Part shown: in pieces, positions 9,616 through 18,528 of the stretch | Position numbering within the stretch: the first letter of the stretch is position 1 | Layout: every line of letters begins with the position of its first letter | Assembly: GCA_002335055.1 (NCBI GenBank) | Contig: DDCH01000005.1 | Location: forward strand, 11,226-75,225 | From: Sulfurimonas sp. UBA2011 | GTDB lineage: Bacteria > Campylobacterota > Campylobacteria > Campylobacterales > Sulfurimonadaceae | DNA length: 64,000 nucleotides | Direction of reading: 5' to 3' | Translations under genes and position numbers: made by a program | Notes under the pieces: model-generated | Seen by the model: only the letters and a program-made list of their open reading frames with translations | Told to the model about the DNA's origin: nothing | The model's database searches: none

Positions 9616-9956
9616 GAAAAGAAGAGAATTCCTTTTATACCCTTATAGTAGGGTCGGTAGTCTCGGCAATTCTAGCTAGTACATGTTGTCTTGCCCCATT
9701 GCTCTTTTTAGTTTTTGGTGTTAGTATTGGGTCTTTGTCTTTTTTAGAAATTTTTGCTCCCTTTCATAACTACTTCTCAGTTTTTTCTATTTTTGTAGTG
9801 ATTTATCTCTGGATAAAGTATTTTACGAGTGTAGCAAAACAGCCTACTTGTTCTACTAAACTTTGTAAAAACTATAAACTCTATTTAAGTGTAGGAACAT
9901 TTTTTGTTCTCATACTTACAACTTACCCATATTGGGCTATTTACTTACTGGATTGA
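9612..9956 (+). CDS. merT: MerT-type mercuric ion transport protein
   Basis: 114-residue inner-membrane protein with about three membrane segments. The vicinal cysteine pair in the first segment (Cys25-Cys26, STCCLAP) and the second pair on the following loop (Cys80 and Cys85, PTCSTKLC) match the four metal-binding cysteines of MerT, which takes Hg(II) from periplasmic MerP into the cell. Translation is coupled to the preceding gene (4-nt overlap), and merP starts 2 nt after the stop. No mercuric reductase or MerR regulator is present in the window, so import of Hg(II), or of another soft metal, would need a sink elsewhere. Confidence 0.85.
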   Translation: MRKEENSFYTLIVGSVVSAILASTCCLAPLLFLVFGVSIGSLSFLEIFAPFHNYFSVFSIFVVIYLWIKYFTSVAKQPTCSTKLCKNYKLYLSVGTFFVLILTTYPYWAIYLLD

Positions 9957-9958
9957 TT

Positions 9959-10240
9959 ATGAAAAAACTATTGTTATTAACACTACTCCCTATCATCGCA
10001 TTGGCTACGACTAAAGTAGCAACTTTAAACATAAAGGGTATGACTTGTCTTTTGTGTACAACTGCTATAAAAAAGAGTCTCAAACATACTGATGGCGTTT
10101 TAAAAGTTAAAGTGTCTTACAACACAAAAAAGGCGATTGTTACTTTTGATGATATAAAGGCGATCCAAAAAGATCTCTTAAATGCAGTTAAAAGTACTGG
10201 ATACACTGCTCAAGTAGTAAAAATAGAAGAGGTGAAGTAG
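9959..10240 (+). CDS. merP: MerP-type periplasmic heavy-metal-binding protein
   Basis: 93 residues: a signal peptide (MKKLLLLTLLPIIALA) followed by one heavy-metal-associated domain with GMTCLLC (Cys30, Cys33) and the usual beta-alpha-beta-beta-alpha-beta pattern. MerP binds Hg(II) in the periplasm and hands it to MerT. The ATG at 9959, just after the merT stop, is preferred over a longer frame opening at 9932 inside merT because it gives an intact signal peptide. The TAG stop shares one base with the next gene's GTG. A role with another soft metal is possible. Confidence 0.87.
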   Translation: MKKLLLLTLLPIIALATTKVATLNIKGMTCLLCTTAIKKSLKHTDGVLKVKVSYNTKKAIVTFDDIKAIQKDLLNAVKSTGYTAQVVKIEEVK

Positions 10241-10833
10241 TGATAAACTATAAAATGATTGTAGATGCTGATAAATGTGTAGGTTGTCATGCTTGTGAAG
10301 TGGCATGTAAACAAGAGTTTGGTGCTCCTTTAGGTTTTTTTCGTATTCAAAACCTTTACTTAGATACAGGAAGTTATCCTAAGGTAAAAAGAGAATTTTT
10401 GCCACTTATGTGTCGACAGTGTGAAAGTGCTGAGTGTATGAGTGTTTGTCCTGAGGGTGCTTTAAGTCGTAAAAATGGAATAGTTATCGTAGATGAGAGT
10501 AAATGTACTGGTTGTGGCGAATGCAGTAAGGCTTGTTCTATCGGTGCAATTTATGTAAACCCCATAAGTAAGATTGCTGAAAAATGTAACCTTTGTGAAC
10601 ATAGACTAGAAGTAGGAATGCAACCCGCTTGTATAGAGACTTGTGTATCTGAGGCTCTTTATTTAGTAAGTGATGAGAGAGAAATTCCATCAAGTGCTCA
10701 AGGTTTTAAAATGAAAGAGAGTGATAGACCTAGTACTTTACATATTGGAGCAAATGAACTCATGAAGAAAAAATTGATTTCGGGTAAACCTTTTTCTCCT
10801 CTAAATTATGAAATAACAAGTTGGGCAGAGTAA
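10240..10833 (+). CDS. Four-cluster ferredoxin subunit of a molybdopterin oxidoreductase (PsrB/PhsB/TtrB type)
   Basis: 197 residues with four [4Fe-4S] cysteine sets: CVGCHACEVAC, CRQCESAECMSVC, CTGCGECSKAC and CNLC followed by ACIETC. This is the electron-transfer subunit layout of the DMSO-reductase superfamily. It has no signal peptide, so it would be exported by riding with the Tat-signal-bearing catalytic subunit encoded next. It starts at GTG 10240, overlapping the merP stop by one base, and its own stop shares a base with the next ATG, so stoichiometric coupled translation is likely. No NrfD/PsrC-type membrane anchor gene follows, so the route of electrons to or from quinone is open. 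Confidence 0.9.
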   Translation: MINYKMIVDADKCVGCHACEVACKQEFGAPLGFFRIQNLYLDTGSYPKVKREFLPLMCRQCESAECMSVCPEGALSRKNGIVIVDESKCTGCGECSKACSIGAIYVNPISKIAEKCNLCEHRLEVGMQPACIETCVSEALYLVSDEREIPSSAQGFKMKESDRPSTLHIGANELMKKKLISGKPFSPLNYEITSWAE

Positions 10834-13382
10834 TGCAAAGAAGAGATTTCATAAAGGTAACAGTACTCACCGTGATGGCGATGCAACTTGGTGATGTTAT
10901 CTCTTTAGTTCCAAACGCCATTGCTGGTGAAGTACCAAAGTTAACAAATTTTGTAACATTTAATACTCTTGCTAAAAATATTAAAGATATCGTGAGAGTA
11001 CCAAGTGTCTGTCTGAACTGTTCAAGTGTATGTGGAATGAATGTACTTGTAAAGGATGGAGAAATCCTTGGTGTAGAAGGGAATAAAGAAGATCCAAATT
11101 CGCAAGGAAAACTCTGTGCTAAAGCGCATGGTGGTGTGTCTAGTGTAAATTATCCAGACCGAATAGTGTATCCTCTTAAACGTGTTGGTAAACGTGGAGA
11201 AGGTCTTTGGAAGCGAATCACTATGGAAGAAGTTTATGACACTATGGCAAAACGTATTAAGAAAAATATTGATGGAGGACATCCTGAGCAAGTAGTTTTT
11301 CACCAAGGAAGAAATAAAATGGGTGATATTACGGGTCGCTTTATGGACGCGATTGGTTCACCTGTCATTCTAAACCATAGAGGTTTATGCTCTTCAAACA
11401 AACGAGCAGCGAATTACACTACCATTGGTGATACAAGTTGGGAAACACTTGATGCAGTTGAGTGTAAATATCTTCTGAATTTTGGTTCAAACTTTTTTGA
11501 AACACATCAAGGTGGACTTCCTTTACTCAAGCGTTTTGCAGAGGGTAGACTCAAAGGGTGTAAGCTTGTGACTTTTGATGTGAGACTCTCAAATACAGCA
11601 GGAAGAAGTGATGAGTGGTTTGCTCCTTTTCCTGCATCAGAAGGCGTCGTAGCACTTGCTATGGCTAATGTCATTTTAGAGAATAATCTTGAAGATAAAA
11701 ACTTTTTAAAAGAGTGGTGTAACACTTCGCTCGAAGAAATAAAAGAGTTTGTAAAACCTTATACTGCTAAATATGCAGCAGAGGTGAGTGGGCTTGAAGA
11801 ATCAGATATAAAAAGAGTCGCTATAGAGTTTGCAAAGGCAGCTCCAGAGTGTGCGGCATTTACAAATAGAGGCTCACAAGCTCACTACAATGGTTTAAAT
11901 AATGACCGTGCAGTAGTCATGCTAAATGCCATTGTAGGAAGTGTTGGTAAAAAAGGTGGTTATGCTTTTGGTGGTTCGAAAAACAAAGGGGCAAAATCCT
12001 TTGCTATGCCAAAACCTGTTCCTCCTAAACCAAAGTTTACTACTGATTTAGAAGATCCAAAACTCTATCCTTTAGCGAATAAATGGCAGAAGATGCGTGT
12101 AAGTGTACTAGCATTTGATAAGCTCAAAGAAAAAAAGCACAAGATTGATATGTATATTTCCTATACGATTTCTGCTCCTCAAACATGGCCTGAGGGTCCA
12201 TCGATTACAGTGGATGCACTTAAAGATGAAAGTATCATTCCTTTTCATGTCTGTTCTGACATAGTTTATTCTGAGATGGCTCACTATGCCGACATCATTT
12301 TACCTGATGCAACATATTTTGAACGATACACTATAGAGGGAAGAAATGCTTATGAACTTTCACCTTACTTTGCCCTAAGACAGCCTGCTGTTAAAGCACC
12401 TGCAGATTGTGAAAACCTTGCGGATACACTTATAAAAGTGGCAAAAAGAGTAGATAAAAATGTTGCAAAGTATTTTACTTTTGATTCTTATGAAGAGTTT
12501 ATAAAAATCAGACTCTCATCTCTTCCTTCTCGTGATGGATTATCTGGATTTGAGTATATGAAAAAACATGGTGTTTGGATAGAAGATAAACCAAAAAACT
12601 ATGAACCTTATAATAAAATTCTCTCTAAAGAAGCACTAGAGAATTCATTTATAAAAGATGAGATTATCTATGTAAGTAAAAAAGGAAAAACAAAAGCTAT
12701 AGGTATTATGAAAGATGGAGTTCCAAGAAAAGGTCTTAAAACACCATCAAGAAAATTTGAAATATTTTCACAAACCATAAAAGATGCGGCAGTATCTGTT
12801 GGCATAAAAGATGATGGGTTTCCTCATTTTGAGATGCCAAAAGGTCTTAAAGAAATCACTGAAGATGAGCTTGTTCTTACAACCTTTAAGTGGGGAGTCC
12901 ATACTCAGGCTAGAACAGGATCACAAAAATATCTAGCAGAAATTGTACATGATAATCCAATGTGGATAAATGCCAGCACTGCGAAAAAACTAGATATAAA
13001 AACAGGTGATTATGTTGAGATTACTACTTATAGACCTAAAGAGGGGTATAAAGCATCCCAAAAACAAGAGATAGTAGCGAAGATGAGTATCAAAGCCTTT
13101 GTGACAGAGGGAATACATCCTCAGGTTATTGCTATAAGTAATTCACTGGGTATGGATTTTGGAGGAAGAGTTCCAAAAGCAAGTAATGGTGATAAGCAAA
13201 ATATTCCAGCATTTACAAAGATAGAAGATAGAAGTTTAGATGGGTACATTTGGTGGGATAAAGAAAAGGGGGGAACAGGAAATGGATTTAATCCAAATCA
13301 TGTCATCCCAATAAATCCAGCTCCCATCGTTGGTATGCAAGCCTGGAACGACACTGTTTGTAGTGTGAAAAAGTTAGGATAG
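10833..13382 (+). CDS. Tat-exported molybdopterin oxidoreductase catalytic subunit (PsrA/PhsA/TtrA-like)
   Basis: 849 residues. A Tat signal (MQRRDFIKVTVLT) is followed by a [4Fe-4S] motif, Cys60-x2-Cys63-x3-Cys67-x27-Cys95. The segment NHRGLCSSNK places Cys186 as the probable Mo ligand, as in polysulfide, thiosulfate and tetrathionate reductases. A C-terminal molybdopterin-dinucleotide-binding domain follows (HTQARTGSQKYLAEI, WINASTAKKLDIKTGD). The ATG at 10833 is chosen over a TTG at 10821 because it restores the twin-arginine motif at the very N-terminus. The substrate cannot be read from the sequence: sulfur oxyanions or polysulfide are the family default, while the merTP neighbours raise a metal or metalloid. 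Last gene of its operon; about 80 bp separate it from glyS. Confidence 0.88.
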   Translation: MQRRDFIKVTVLTVMAMQLGDVISLVPNAIAGEVPKLTNFVTFNTLAKNIKDIVRVPSVCLNCSSVCGMNVLVKDGEILGVEGNKEDPNSQGKLCAKAHGGVSSVNYPDRIVYPLKRVGKRGEGLWKRITMEEVYDTMAKRIKKNIDGGHPEQVVFHQGRNKMGDITGRFMDAIGSPVILNHRGLCSSNKRAANYTTIGDTSWETLDAVECKYLLNFGSNFFETHQGGLPLLKRFAEGRLKGCKLVTFDVRLSNTAGRSDEWFAPFPASEGVVALAMANVILENNLEDKNFLKEWCNTSLEEIKEFVKPYTAKYAAEVSGLEESDIKRVAIEFAKAAPECAAFTNRGSQAHYNGLNNDRAVVMLNAIVGSVGKKGGYAFGGSKNKGAKSFAMPKPVPPKPKFTTDLEDPKLYPLANKWQKMRVSVLAFDKLKEKKHKIDMYISYTISAPQTWPEGPSITVDALKDESIIPFHVCSDIVYSEMAHYADIILPDATYFERYTIEGRNAYELSPYFALRQPAVKAPADCENLADTLIKVAKRVDKNVAKYFTFDSYEEFIKIRLSSLPSRDGLSGFEYMKKHGVWIEDKPKNYEPYNKILSKEALENSFIKDEIIYVSKKGKTKAIGIMKDGVPRKGLKTPSRKFEIFSQTIKDAAVSVGIKDDGFPHFEMPKGLKEITEDELVLTTFKWGVHTQARTGSQKYLAEIVHDNPMWINASTAKKLDIKTGDYVEITTYRPKEGYKASQKQEIVAKMSIKAFVTEGIHPQVIAISNSLGMDFGGRVPKASNGDKQNIPAFTKIEDRSLDGYIWWDKEKGGTGNGFNPNHVIPINPAPIVGMQAWNDTVCSVKKLG

Positions 13383-13461
13383 ATACTTCCAGCGTTCTTT
13401 AACGAGTTTTTAACCAACAAATAGATAAAATCGCGACAACTATATAAAAAAGAGACTAATT

Positions 13462-15480
13462 ATGTTAAAACCCTTACTTATTGAAATCGGTGTAGAAGAG
13501 CTTCCAGCGGTACCACTTTTAAAAGAGTTAAAAAATATTGAGACTAAATATGCAAAGATTTTAGAAGAATATTCACTGCTTTGTGATTTTGAATTTTACT
13601 ATACTCCACGCCGACTCGTGCTTTGGCACAGTGAGTTTAAAACAAGTCAAGAAGATAGTGTAGAAGAGTTTTTTGGAGCACCTCTTAAAGTCGCATATAA
13701 AGATGGTGAGCCAACTCCTGCTGCAAACGGTTTCGCTAAAAAGTGTGGTGTTAGCCTTGAAGAGTTAAGTTCTACTGATAAGGGTGGCAAAGAGGTTCTT
13801 TACTACAAAAAAGATGTAAAGGGTAAGGAGTCTGTAGAACTTTTACCTGAGATTATCGAGAAATGGATTAAGTCTTTAGAGTTTGGTAAAACTATGCGCT
13901 GGGGAACTTCGTCTGATAAGTTTATCCGTCCAGTGCGATGGGTAAATGTGATGATGAATGATGAGCTTGTTCCTTTAACTCTTTTTGGAGTAAATTCTCA
14001 TAAGTCTACTTACCTACACCGTATAGCTAAGTTTGGTGCTCTTGATGTTAGTGGTGCACAAGATTATTTTGAAGCACTCAAAAAGGGTGGTGTTACACTT
14101 TTCCCTGAGCTTCGTGCACAGAAGATTAAAGAAGATTTTATAGAGATACAAAAGAAAAGTGGTTTCACTATAGAAGTTGACGAAGAACTTTTTGATGAAG
14201 TTGTGGCTATTACTGAAAATCCTACTGCACTTTTAGGCTCTTTTAATGAAGCATTTTTAAGACTTCCTCCTGAGGTTATCATCACTTCTATGAAAGAACA
14301 CCAACGTTACTTTCCAGTTTTTAAAGATGGCAAACTTATTGACAAGTTTGTTGTTGTTTCAAATGCACTTACAGATGATTTCTCACAAGTTATCGCTGGA
14401 AATGAAGTAGTACTTCGTCCGCGTTTAGCAGATGGACTTTTCTTTTGGGATAATGACCTTAAATGCGGACTTTCTACTGAGGGACTAGAAAAGATTACTT
14501 TTTTTAAAGGTTTAGGTACAGTTACTGACAAGATAGAGCGAGAAGAAAAGATAGCAAGTAGACTTTTTGATAAGTATGAATTAAACGAGTCTAAAGAAGA
14601 CTTAACTCGTGCTGTTACACTTGCAAAAGCTGACTTAATGAGTGAAATGGTGTATGAGTTTACAGAACTTCAAGGTCTTATGGGTGGTTACTATGCAAGA
14701 GAGCAGGGTGAGAATGAAACTGTAGCAACAGCTATAGCTGAGCAATATCTTCCAGATGGTGAAGATAGTGACCTACCATCAACTCCTTTAAGTGCAGTTG
14801 TTGCAATGAGTATAAAACTAGATACTCTTCTTGGTCTTTTTTCTGTAAATCAAATTCCAACGGGTTCACGTGATCCATTTGCATTGCGTCGGGCAGTAAA
14901 CGGAATACTCAGAATTGTAAATGAGTACGGTTTTAGTTTCAACATTTTAGAGACGATGAAAGAATTATCTGCTGGATACGAGACTATCGATTTAGAAAAG
15001 TTAGAGAGTTTTATACTTGAACGTGTGAAGAGATACTATAAGATAAACCCTTCTATCATTGCAGCTGTTTTAGCTTCAGGTGAAAGAGACTTACTTGCAT
15101 TAGGTCAAAAGATAGAAGCACTTAACAACCTCGTAAACTCAGAAGGTTTTTCTGAAGTAAGTGCTACTTTTAACCGTGTTGCCAACATTGTAAAAGACTT
15201 AGACCTAAACGCAAGCTCAAGTGTAAATGCAGGACTCTTTGAAGAAGAAGCTGAAAAGAGTCTTTTTGCGAGGTTTAGTGATGTAAGTAGTAAAAAGTAT
15301 GACACATATGAAGAAGAGTTAGATGCTCTACTTGGACTTAAACCAGAACTAGATAGTTTCTTTACAAATGTAATGGTAAATGTTGAAGATGAAAATATCA
15401 AAAACAACCGTAAGTCTTTAGTAGCAAGTGTTTATAAAAGTATCTTAAACATAGCAGACATCAAAGAAGTGAGTGTTTAA
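13462..15480 (+). CDS. glyS: Glycyl-tRNA synthetase beta subunit
   Basis: 672 residues, normal for the beta chain of the alpha2-beta2 bacterial glycyl-tRNA synthetase, which binds tRNA-Gly. Characteristic stretches are LLIEIGVEELPA at the N-terminus, PRRLVLW, TMRWGTSSDKFIRPVRW, EHQRYFPVF, DPFALRRAVNGILRI and a C-terminal anticodon-binding-like region. The catalytic alpha subunit (glyQ) is not in the window. ATG at 13462 follows AAAGAGACTAATT. The stop at 15480 lies 5 nt before the sirtuin gene, so the downstream genes are probably co-transcribed. Confidence 0.96.
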   Translation: MLKPLLIEIGVEELPAVPLLKELKNIETKYAKILEEYSLLCDFEFYYTPRRLVLWHSEFKTSQEDSVEEFFGAPLKVAYKDGEPTPAANGFAKKCGVSLEELSSTDKGGKEVLYYKKDVKGKESVELLPEIIEKWIKSLEFGKTMRWGTSSDKFIRPVRWVNVMMNDELVPLTLFGVNSHKSTYLHRIAKFGALDVSGAQDYFEALKKGGVTLFPELRAQKIKEDFIEIQKKSGFTIEVDEELFDEVVAITENPTALLGSFNEAFLRLPPEVIITSMKEHQRYFPVFKDGKLIDKFVVVSNALTDDFSQVIAGNEVVLRPRLADGLFFWDNDLKCGLSTEGLEKITFFKGLGTVTDKIEREEKIASRLFDKYELNESKEDLTRAVTLAKADLMSEMVYEFTELQGLMGGYYAREQGENETVATAIAEQYLPDGEDSDLPSTPLSAVVAMSIKLDTLLGLFSVNQIPTGSRDPFALRRAVNGILRIVNEYGFSFNILETMKELSAGYETIDLEKLESFILERVKRYYKINPSIIAAVLASGERDLLALGQKIEALNNLVNSEGFSEVSATFNRVANIVKDLDLNASSSVNAGLFEEEAEKSLFARFSDVSSKKYDTYEEELDALLGLKPELDSFFTNVMVNVEDENIKNNRKSLVASVYKSILNIADIKEVSV

Positions 15481-15485
15481 AAGTC

Positions 15486-16199
15486 ATGGCTAAGGTAGTT
15501 ATACTCAGTGGTGCTGGAATAAGTGCAGAGTCAGGTATAAGTACATTTCGTGATAGCGGTGGACTTTGGGAAGAGTATGATATCTCAGTTGTTTGTAACT
15601 ATGACTCTCTAGAGAAAAATGAAGACATCACTATAGAGTTCTACGATAAACGCAGAGCTGAGATAGAAGATAAAGTTCCTAACTATGCGCACCGAGTCAT
15701 CAAAGAGTTAAAAGAAAAATACCCAAATGACATAGCTGTTATCACTCAAAACGTAGATAACCTTTTTGAAAAAGCAGGGATGAGTCCAGAGGATGTTATC
15801 CATCTTCATGGATTTATGCCAACAGTTCGCTGTAGAGATGAAGAGTGTGCTAAAGTTTATGACATCGGTTATAAAGCACTGAGTTCTTTTAATGATGGAA
15901 AGTGTCCAGAATGTGGCACTTCATTACGACCAAATATCGTCTTTTTTGGTGAAGCCGCTCCGATGTATGAGAGACTAAATGCAGAGATAAAAGAGTGTTC
16001 AGTTTTTGTAGTCATAGGAACAAGTGGTAATGTCATAGAAGTAAACTCAATAGCTGCATTTTGTGACTATGCTATTTTAAATAACCTAGAAGCTAGCTCT
16101 GCAATAGCTGAGAGAGACTTTGATAAAGTCATCTACGATAAAGCGAGTAATGCTATTGATATAATAGCCCAAGATATAGAATCTTTTTTAGAAGTCTAG
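15486..16199 (+). CDS. cobB: NAD-dependent protein deacylase, CobB-type sirtuin
   Basis: 237 residues. The Rossmann start GAGISAESGISTFRD, the TQNVDN motif, the catalytic His in HLHG, and two cysteine pairs for zinc (CRDEEC and CPEC) are all present. Tyr53 and Arg56 in FYDKRR match the Tyr-x-x-Arg pair that lets class III sirtuins such as CobB and SIRT5 accept succinyl-lysine, so desuccinylase as well as deacetylase activity is likely. Cytosolic. It lies 5 nt after glyS and 4 nt before the FAD oxidoreductase, in one apparent operon. Length is normal. Confidence 0.93.
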   Translation: MAKVVILSGAGISAESGISTFRDSGGLWEEYDISVVCNYDSLEKNEDITIEFYDKRRAEIEDKVPNYAHRVIKELKEKYPNDIAVITQNVDNLFEKAGMSPEDVIHLHGFMPTVRCRDEECAKVYDIGYKALSSFNDGKCPECGTSLRPNIVFFGEAAPMYERLNAEIKECSVFVVIGTSGNVIEVNSIAAFCDYAILNNLEASSAIAERDFDKVIYDKASNAIDIIAQDIESFLEV

Positions 16200-16203
16200 T
16201 TAG

Positions 16204-17292
16204 ATGTATGATGTAGCAATAATCGGAGCAGGTATAAATGGCTGTGCTTGTGCTCACGAGTTAAGTAAGGCGGGTAAAAGAGTCGCTCTTTTTGACAAAG
16301 AAGGCATAGCTAGTGGTGGTAGTGGTGCTGCTGGTGCATTTATCTCTCCAAAGTTTAGCAAAGCAGGTGAGTTAAAAGAGATTTTACATACTGCATTTGT
16401 TTACTCTATGAGTTTTTACGAGAAAGAATTCCCCAAACTTCTAACAAAATCAAAACTACACCATATCGCTAAAGATGAAGCTGATGATGTAATACTCCAC
16501 ATTTATAAAGAGCATACAGACTTAGAACTCCTAGACACAGAGAGGCAAGAGAGAGAGAGTATCTCTATAAACGCAGGCATAGTAAATGCAAAACCTTTGT
16601 GTCTGGCAATGGCAAAAAGTGCTCAGTTCATACAAGAAGAGGTGCATACACTAGAGTATGATGATGGAGTGTGGCTTATAAACGAAACATACACAACAAA
16701 AGAGGTCATCTTAGCTACTGGTGCATACAAACAGATACTTCCTGAGCCATACATTCAACTACGAGGTATATGGGGTCACCGCATAGATATAGAGACCACA
16801 ACTACAAATGCTCACTCTATCCATCAGTTTGTATCTATCTCGCCTAGTAAAGATGGTAAGTTAGCTATAGGTGCTACCCATAATGTACACTACCATCCTG
16901 ACACATCTACAGAAGTATATAATGTAGAAGAGGGAAGGAAGGAGCTTTTAGAAAAAGCCTCAAGAAGTATAAAACTAGAGAATGTAAAAGTAGTAAAAGA
17001 CTATACTGGTTTGCGATCTGGCTCTTTTGACTACATGCCACTTGTAGGTTCTTTAGTGCTTTCTCATGAGACACTACAAAACAAAAACATTCATTTTCAG
17101 ACTAAAAAACCAAACTTTGATGAGTACACTTACTATCCCCAGCTTACTATGATAAATGGAAGTGGAGGATATGGTTTTGTTTTAGCACCATACTTGGCTA
17201 AGATACTAACGGAGAATATACTCTTAGGTAAAGAGATACCAAAAGGTTTACAACCCGCACGATTTTTTGCTCGATGGGCTAAAAAGTTATAG
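16204..17292 (+). CDS. FAD-dependent amino-acid-oxidase-family oxidoreductase, MnmC C-domain-like
   Basis: 362 residues beginning with a dinucleotide-binding motif GAGINGCACAHELSKAGKRVALFDKE, then SGGSGAAGAFISPKF, and ending with NGSGGYGFVLAPYLAKIL, the C-terminal FAD contact of the DAO superfamily. The GAAGA..SP pattern and overall length resemble the oxidase half of MnmC, which removes the carboxymethyl group in synthesis of 5-methylaminomethyl-2-thiouridine in tRNA. A stand-alone oxidase half would need a separate methyltransferase (MnmD type), not seen here. A glycine or D-amino-acid oxidase role is the alternative. It follows the sirtuin by 4 nt and converges on the next gene. Confidence 0.75.
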   Translation: MYDVAIIGAGINGCACAHELSKAGKRVALFDKEGIASGGSGAAGAFISPKFSKAGELKEILHTAFVYSMSFYEKEFPKLLTKSKLHHIAKDEADDVILHIYKEHTDLELLDTERQERESISINAGIVNAKPLCLAMAKSAQFIQEEVHTLEYDDGVWLINETYTTKEVILATGAYKQILPEPYIQLRGIWGHRIDIETTTTNAHSIHQFVSISPSKDGKLAIGATHNVHYHPDTSTEVYNVEEGRKELLEKASRSIKLENVKVVKDYTGLRSGSFDYMPLVGSLVLSHETLQNKNIHFQTKKPNFDEYTYYPQLTMINGSGGYGFVLAPYLAKILTENILLGKEIPKGLQPARFFARWAKKL

Positions 17293-17308
17293 TGGACGAA
17301 TCTATACT

Positions 17309-17923
17309 TTAGGCTTCTTCATCAAAAAGTCTGTGGTATATTAATCCATAACTAAGATAAATAGCGGGAATAGTCCAAATAAGTCCAATTCCTAAAGGAA
17401 TAGCACTAATAAGCAGGATTAAACTTGATAGTAAAGCCAGGCCAAAAAATTTAAACCACTGTTCTGTGATTGTCTTACGAGAAAGTTCCATCGCTTCCCA
17501 AATCCCTATTTTTTTGTCTGCTACGAGAACTAATGTAAAGGAGTAAGTAACTCCTAGATATATTCCTGGAATTACAAGAGCGATAAATCCTAAGATAGTA
17601 AAAAGTGTTACTAGTAGATAAGCACCGATTAACATAGGCATAGCTCCAAAATGTGAAAATATCTCAGAGACTTTAATCTCTTTACCTCTTGCACGGTTTA
17701 CTGCAAGAAGGACTAGGCCTACAGAGACAGGTAGAAGAATAATACTAACTATCAGGTTTATAAGGTTGACTAACTCAGGCATACTTAAGAGGATAGCCAT
17801 TGCAATTGCAAATGCAATGATAAAAAGTAGTCCTAATGCTAAGTTAAATGTCTTTTTCGCACCATTAGATAGTACAAATCCTTCTTTAATAATATCTATA
17901 ATAGAGTATTTATAATCATTCAT
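17309..17923 (-). CDS. Polytopic inner-membrane protein (YciC/DUF975-like)
   Basis: 204 residues with about five to six hydrophobic segments, a short cytosolic N-terminus (DYKYSIIDIIKEGF) and the pattern VIPGIYLGVTYSFTLVLVADKKIGIWEAMELSRK. That pattern is typical of the broad YciC/DUF975/GlpQ-membrane-domain group, in which a glycine-proline hinge precedes a cytosolic helix. No enzymatic motif was seen and the function is unknown. It is convergent with the FAD oxidoreductase gene (16 bp apart). Confidence 0.7.
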   Translation of the reverse strand: MNDYKYSIIDIIKEGFVLSNGAKKTFNLALGLLFIIAFAIAMAILLSMPELVNLINLIVSIILLPVSVGLVLLAVNRARGKEIKVSEIFSHFGAMPMLIGAYLLVTLFTILGFIALVIPGIYLGVTYSFTLVLVADKKIGIWEAMELSRKTITEQWFKFFGLALLSSLILLISAIPLGIGLIWTIPAIYLSYGLIYHRLFDEEA

Positions 17924-17991
17924 AGTGGTAATCCTTTTATTCTATTGTTAAATAATATTATAGTTTATTTTTACTTTTAAAATCTTTAGAA

Positions 17992-18528
17992 TTAGCGAAA
18001 AGGTATTTTAGAGAGGATAACTTCTTGCATATTTACATACTGCCGGCAGTCTTGTGCACCTAATTTAATACATGCCTCTTTCCATTTACTAGAATGACCA
18101 CTCTTCGTTTTACCCAGATGACCAAGTTTAAACATAAGTGCATGTGCATACTCGTGTGCAATAACACTATCTATCATATAGTTCATACTTTCTTGCATCA
18201 CTTTTTTATTGAGATATATTTTAATTTTTCCATTTTTATAAGAGGTTAGTCCATAGAGTTTTCCCTTGAACTTATCTGTTACTATGATAGGAATGTGTAG
18301 TTTGAGTCCATAGTTTTTTTGCATAAGATTTAAAACATCAAGCTCTTTATCTTTGATTCTTTTGAGGTAACTAGCTGGGATGTCATTGTTTTTAAATTGG
18401 TGTGATGAGTATATATTGTTAGAGAGGTATAGCAGGGCTACTACTACCAGAAGAATAAAGGAAAACTCTAGTTTCTTTTTAAATATATTTATGAAGCGTT
18501 TGGGAGATGTAAAGACCTTGATATACAT
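17992..18528 (-). CDS. Membrane-anchored SprT-like zinc metalloprotease
   Basis: 178 residues. One N-terminal transmembrane segment (about residues 21-36) is followed by a soluble domain with the zinc motif HEYAH (His125, Glu126, His129) and a third likely ligand His145 in GHSSKWKEA, the SprT-like arrangement. It would sit on the inner membrane with the protease domain probably outside. The ATG at 18528 lies inside the 3' end of the DUF1294 gene (about 50-bp overlap in another frame). No later Met start would keep the membrane anchor, so the overlap looks real. Substrate unknown. Confidence 0.75.
   Translation of the reverse strand: MYIKVFTSPKRFINIFKKKLEFSFILLVVVALLYLSNNIYSSHQFKNNDIPASYLKRIKDKELDVLNLMQKNYGLKLHIPIIVTDKFKGKLYGLTSYKNGKIKIYLNKKVMQESMNYMIDSVIAHEYAHALMFKLGHLGKTKSGHSSKWKEACIKLGAQDCRQYVNMQEVILSKIPFR

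Noticed and set aside
9612..10240. Complete mercury-resistance operon
   Set aside because: merT and merP are present, but no merA, merB or merR is found in the window, so resistance by reduction is not supported here.
10240..13382. Specific naming as polysulfide, tetrathionate or arsenate reductase
   Set aside because: Cysteine and Mo-ligand patterns fit several members; sequence inspection alone does not settle the substrate and the membrane subunit is missing.
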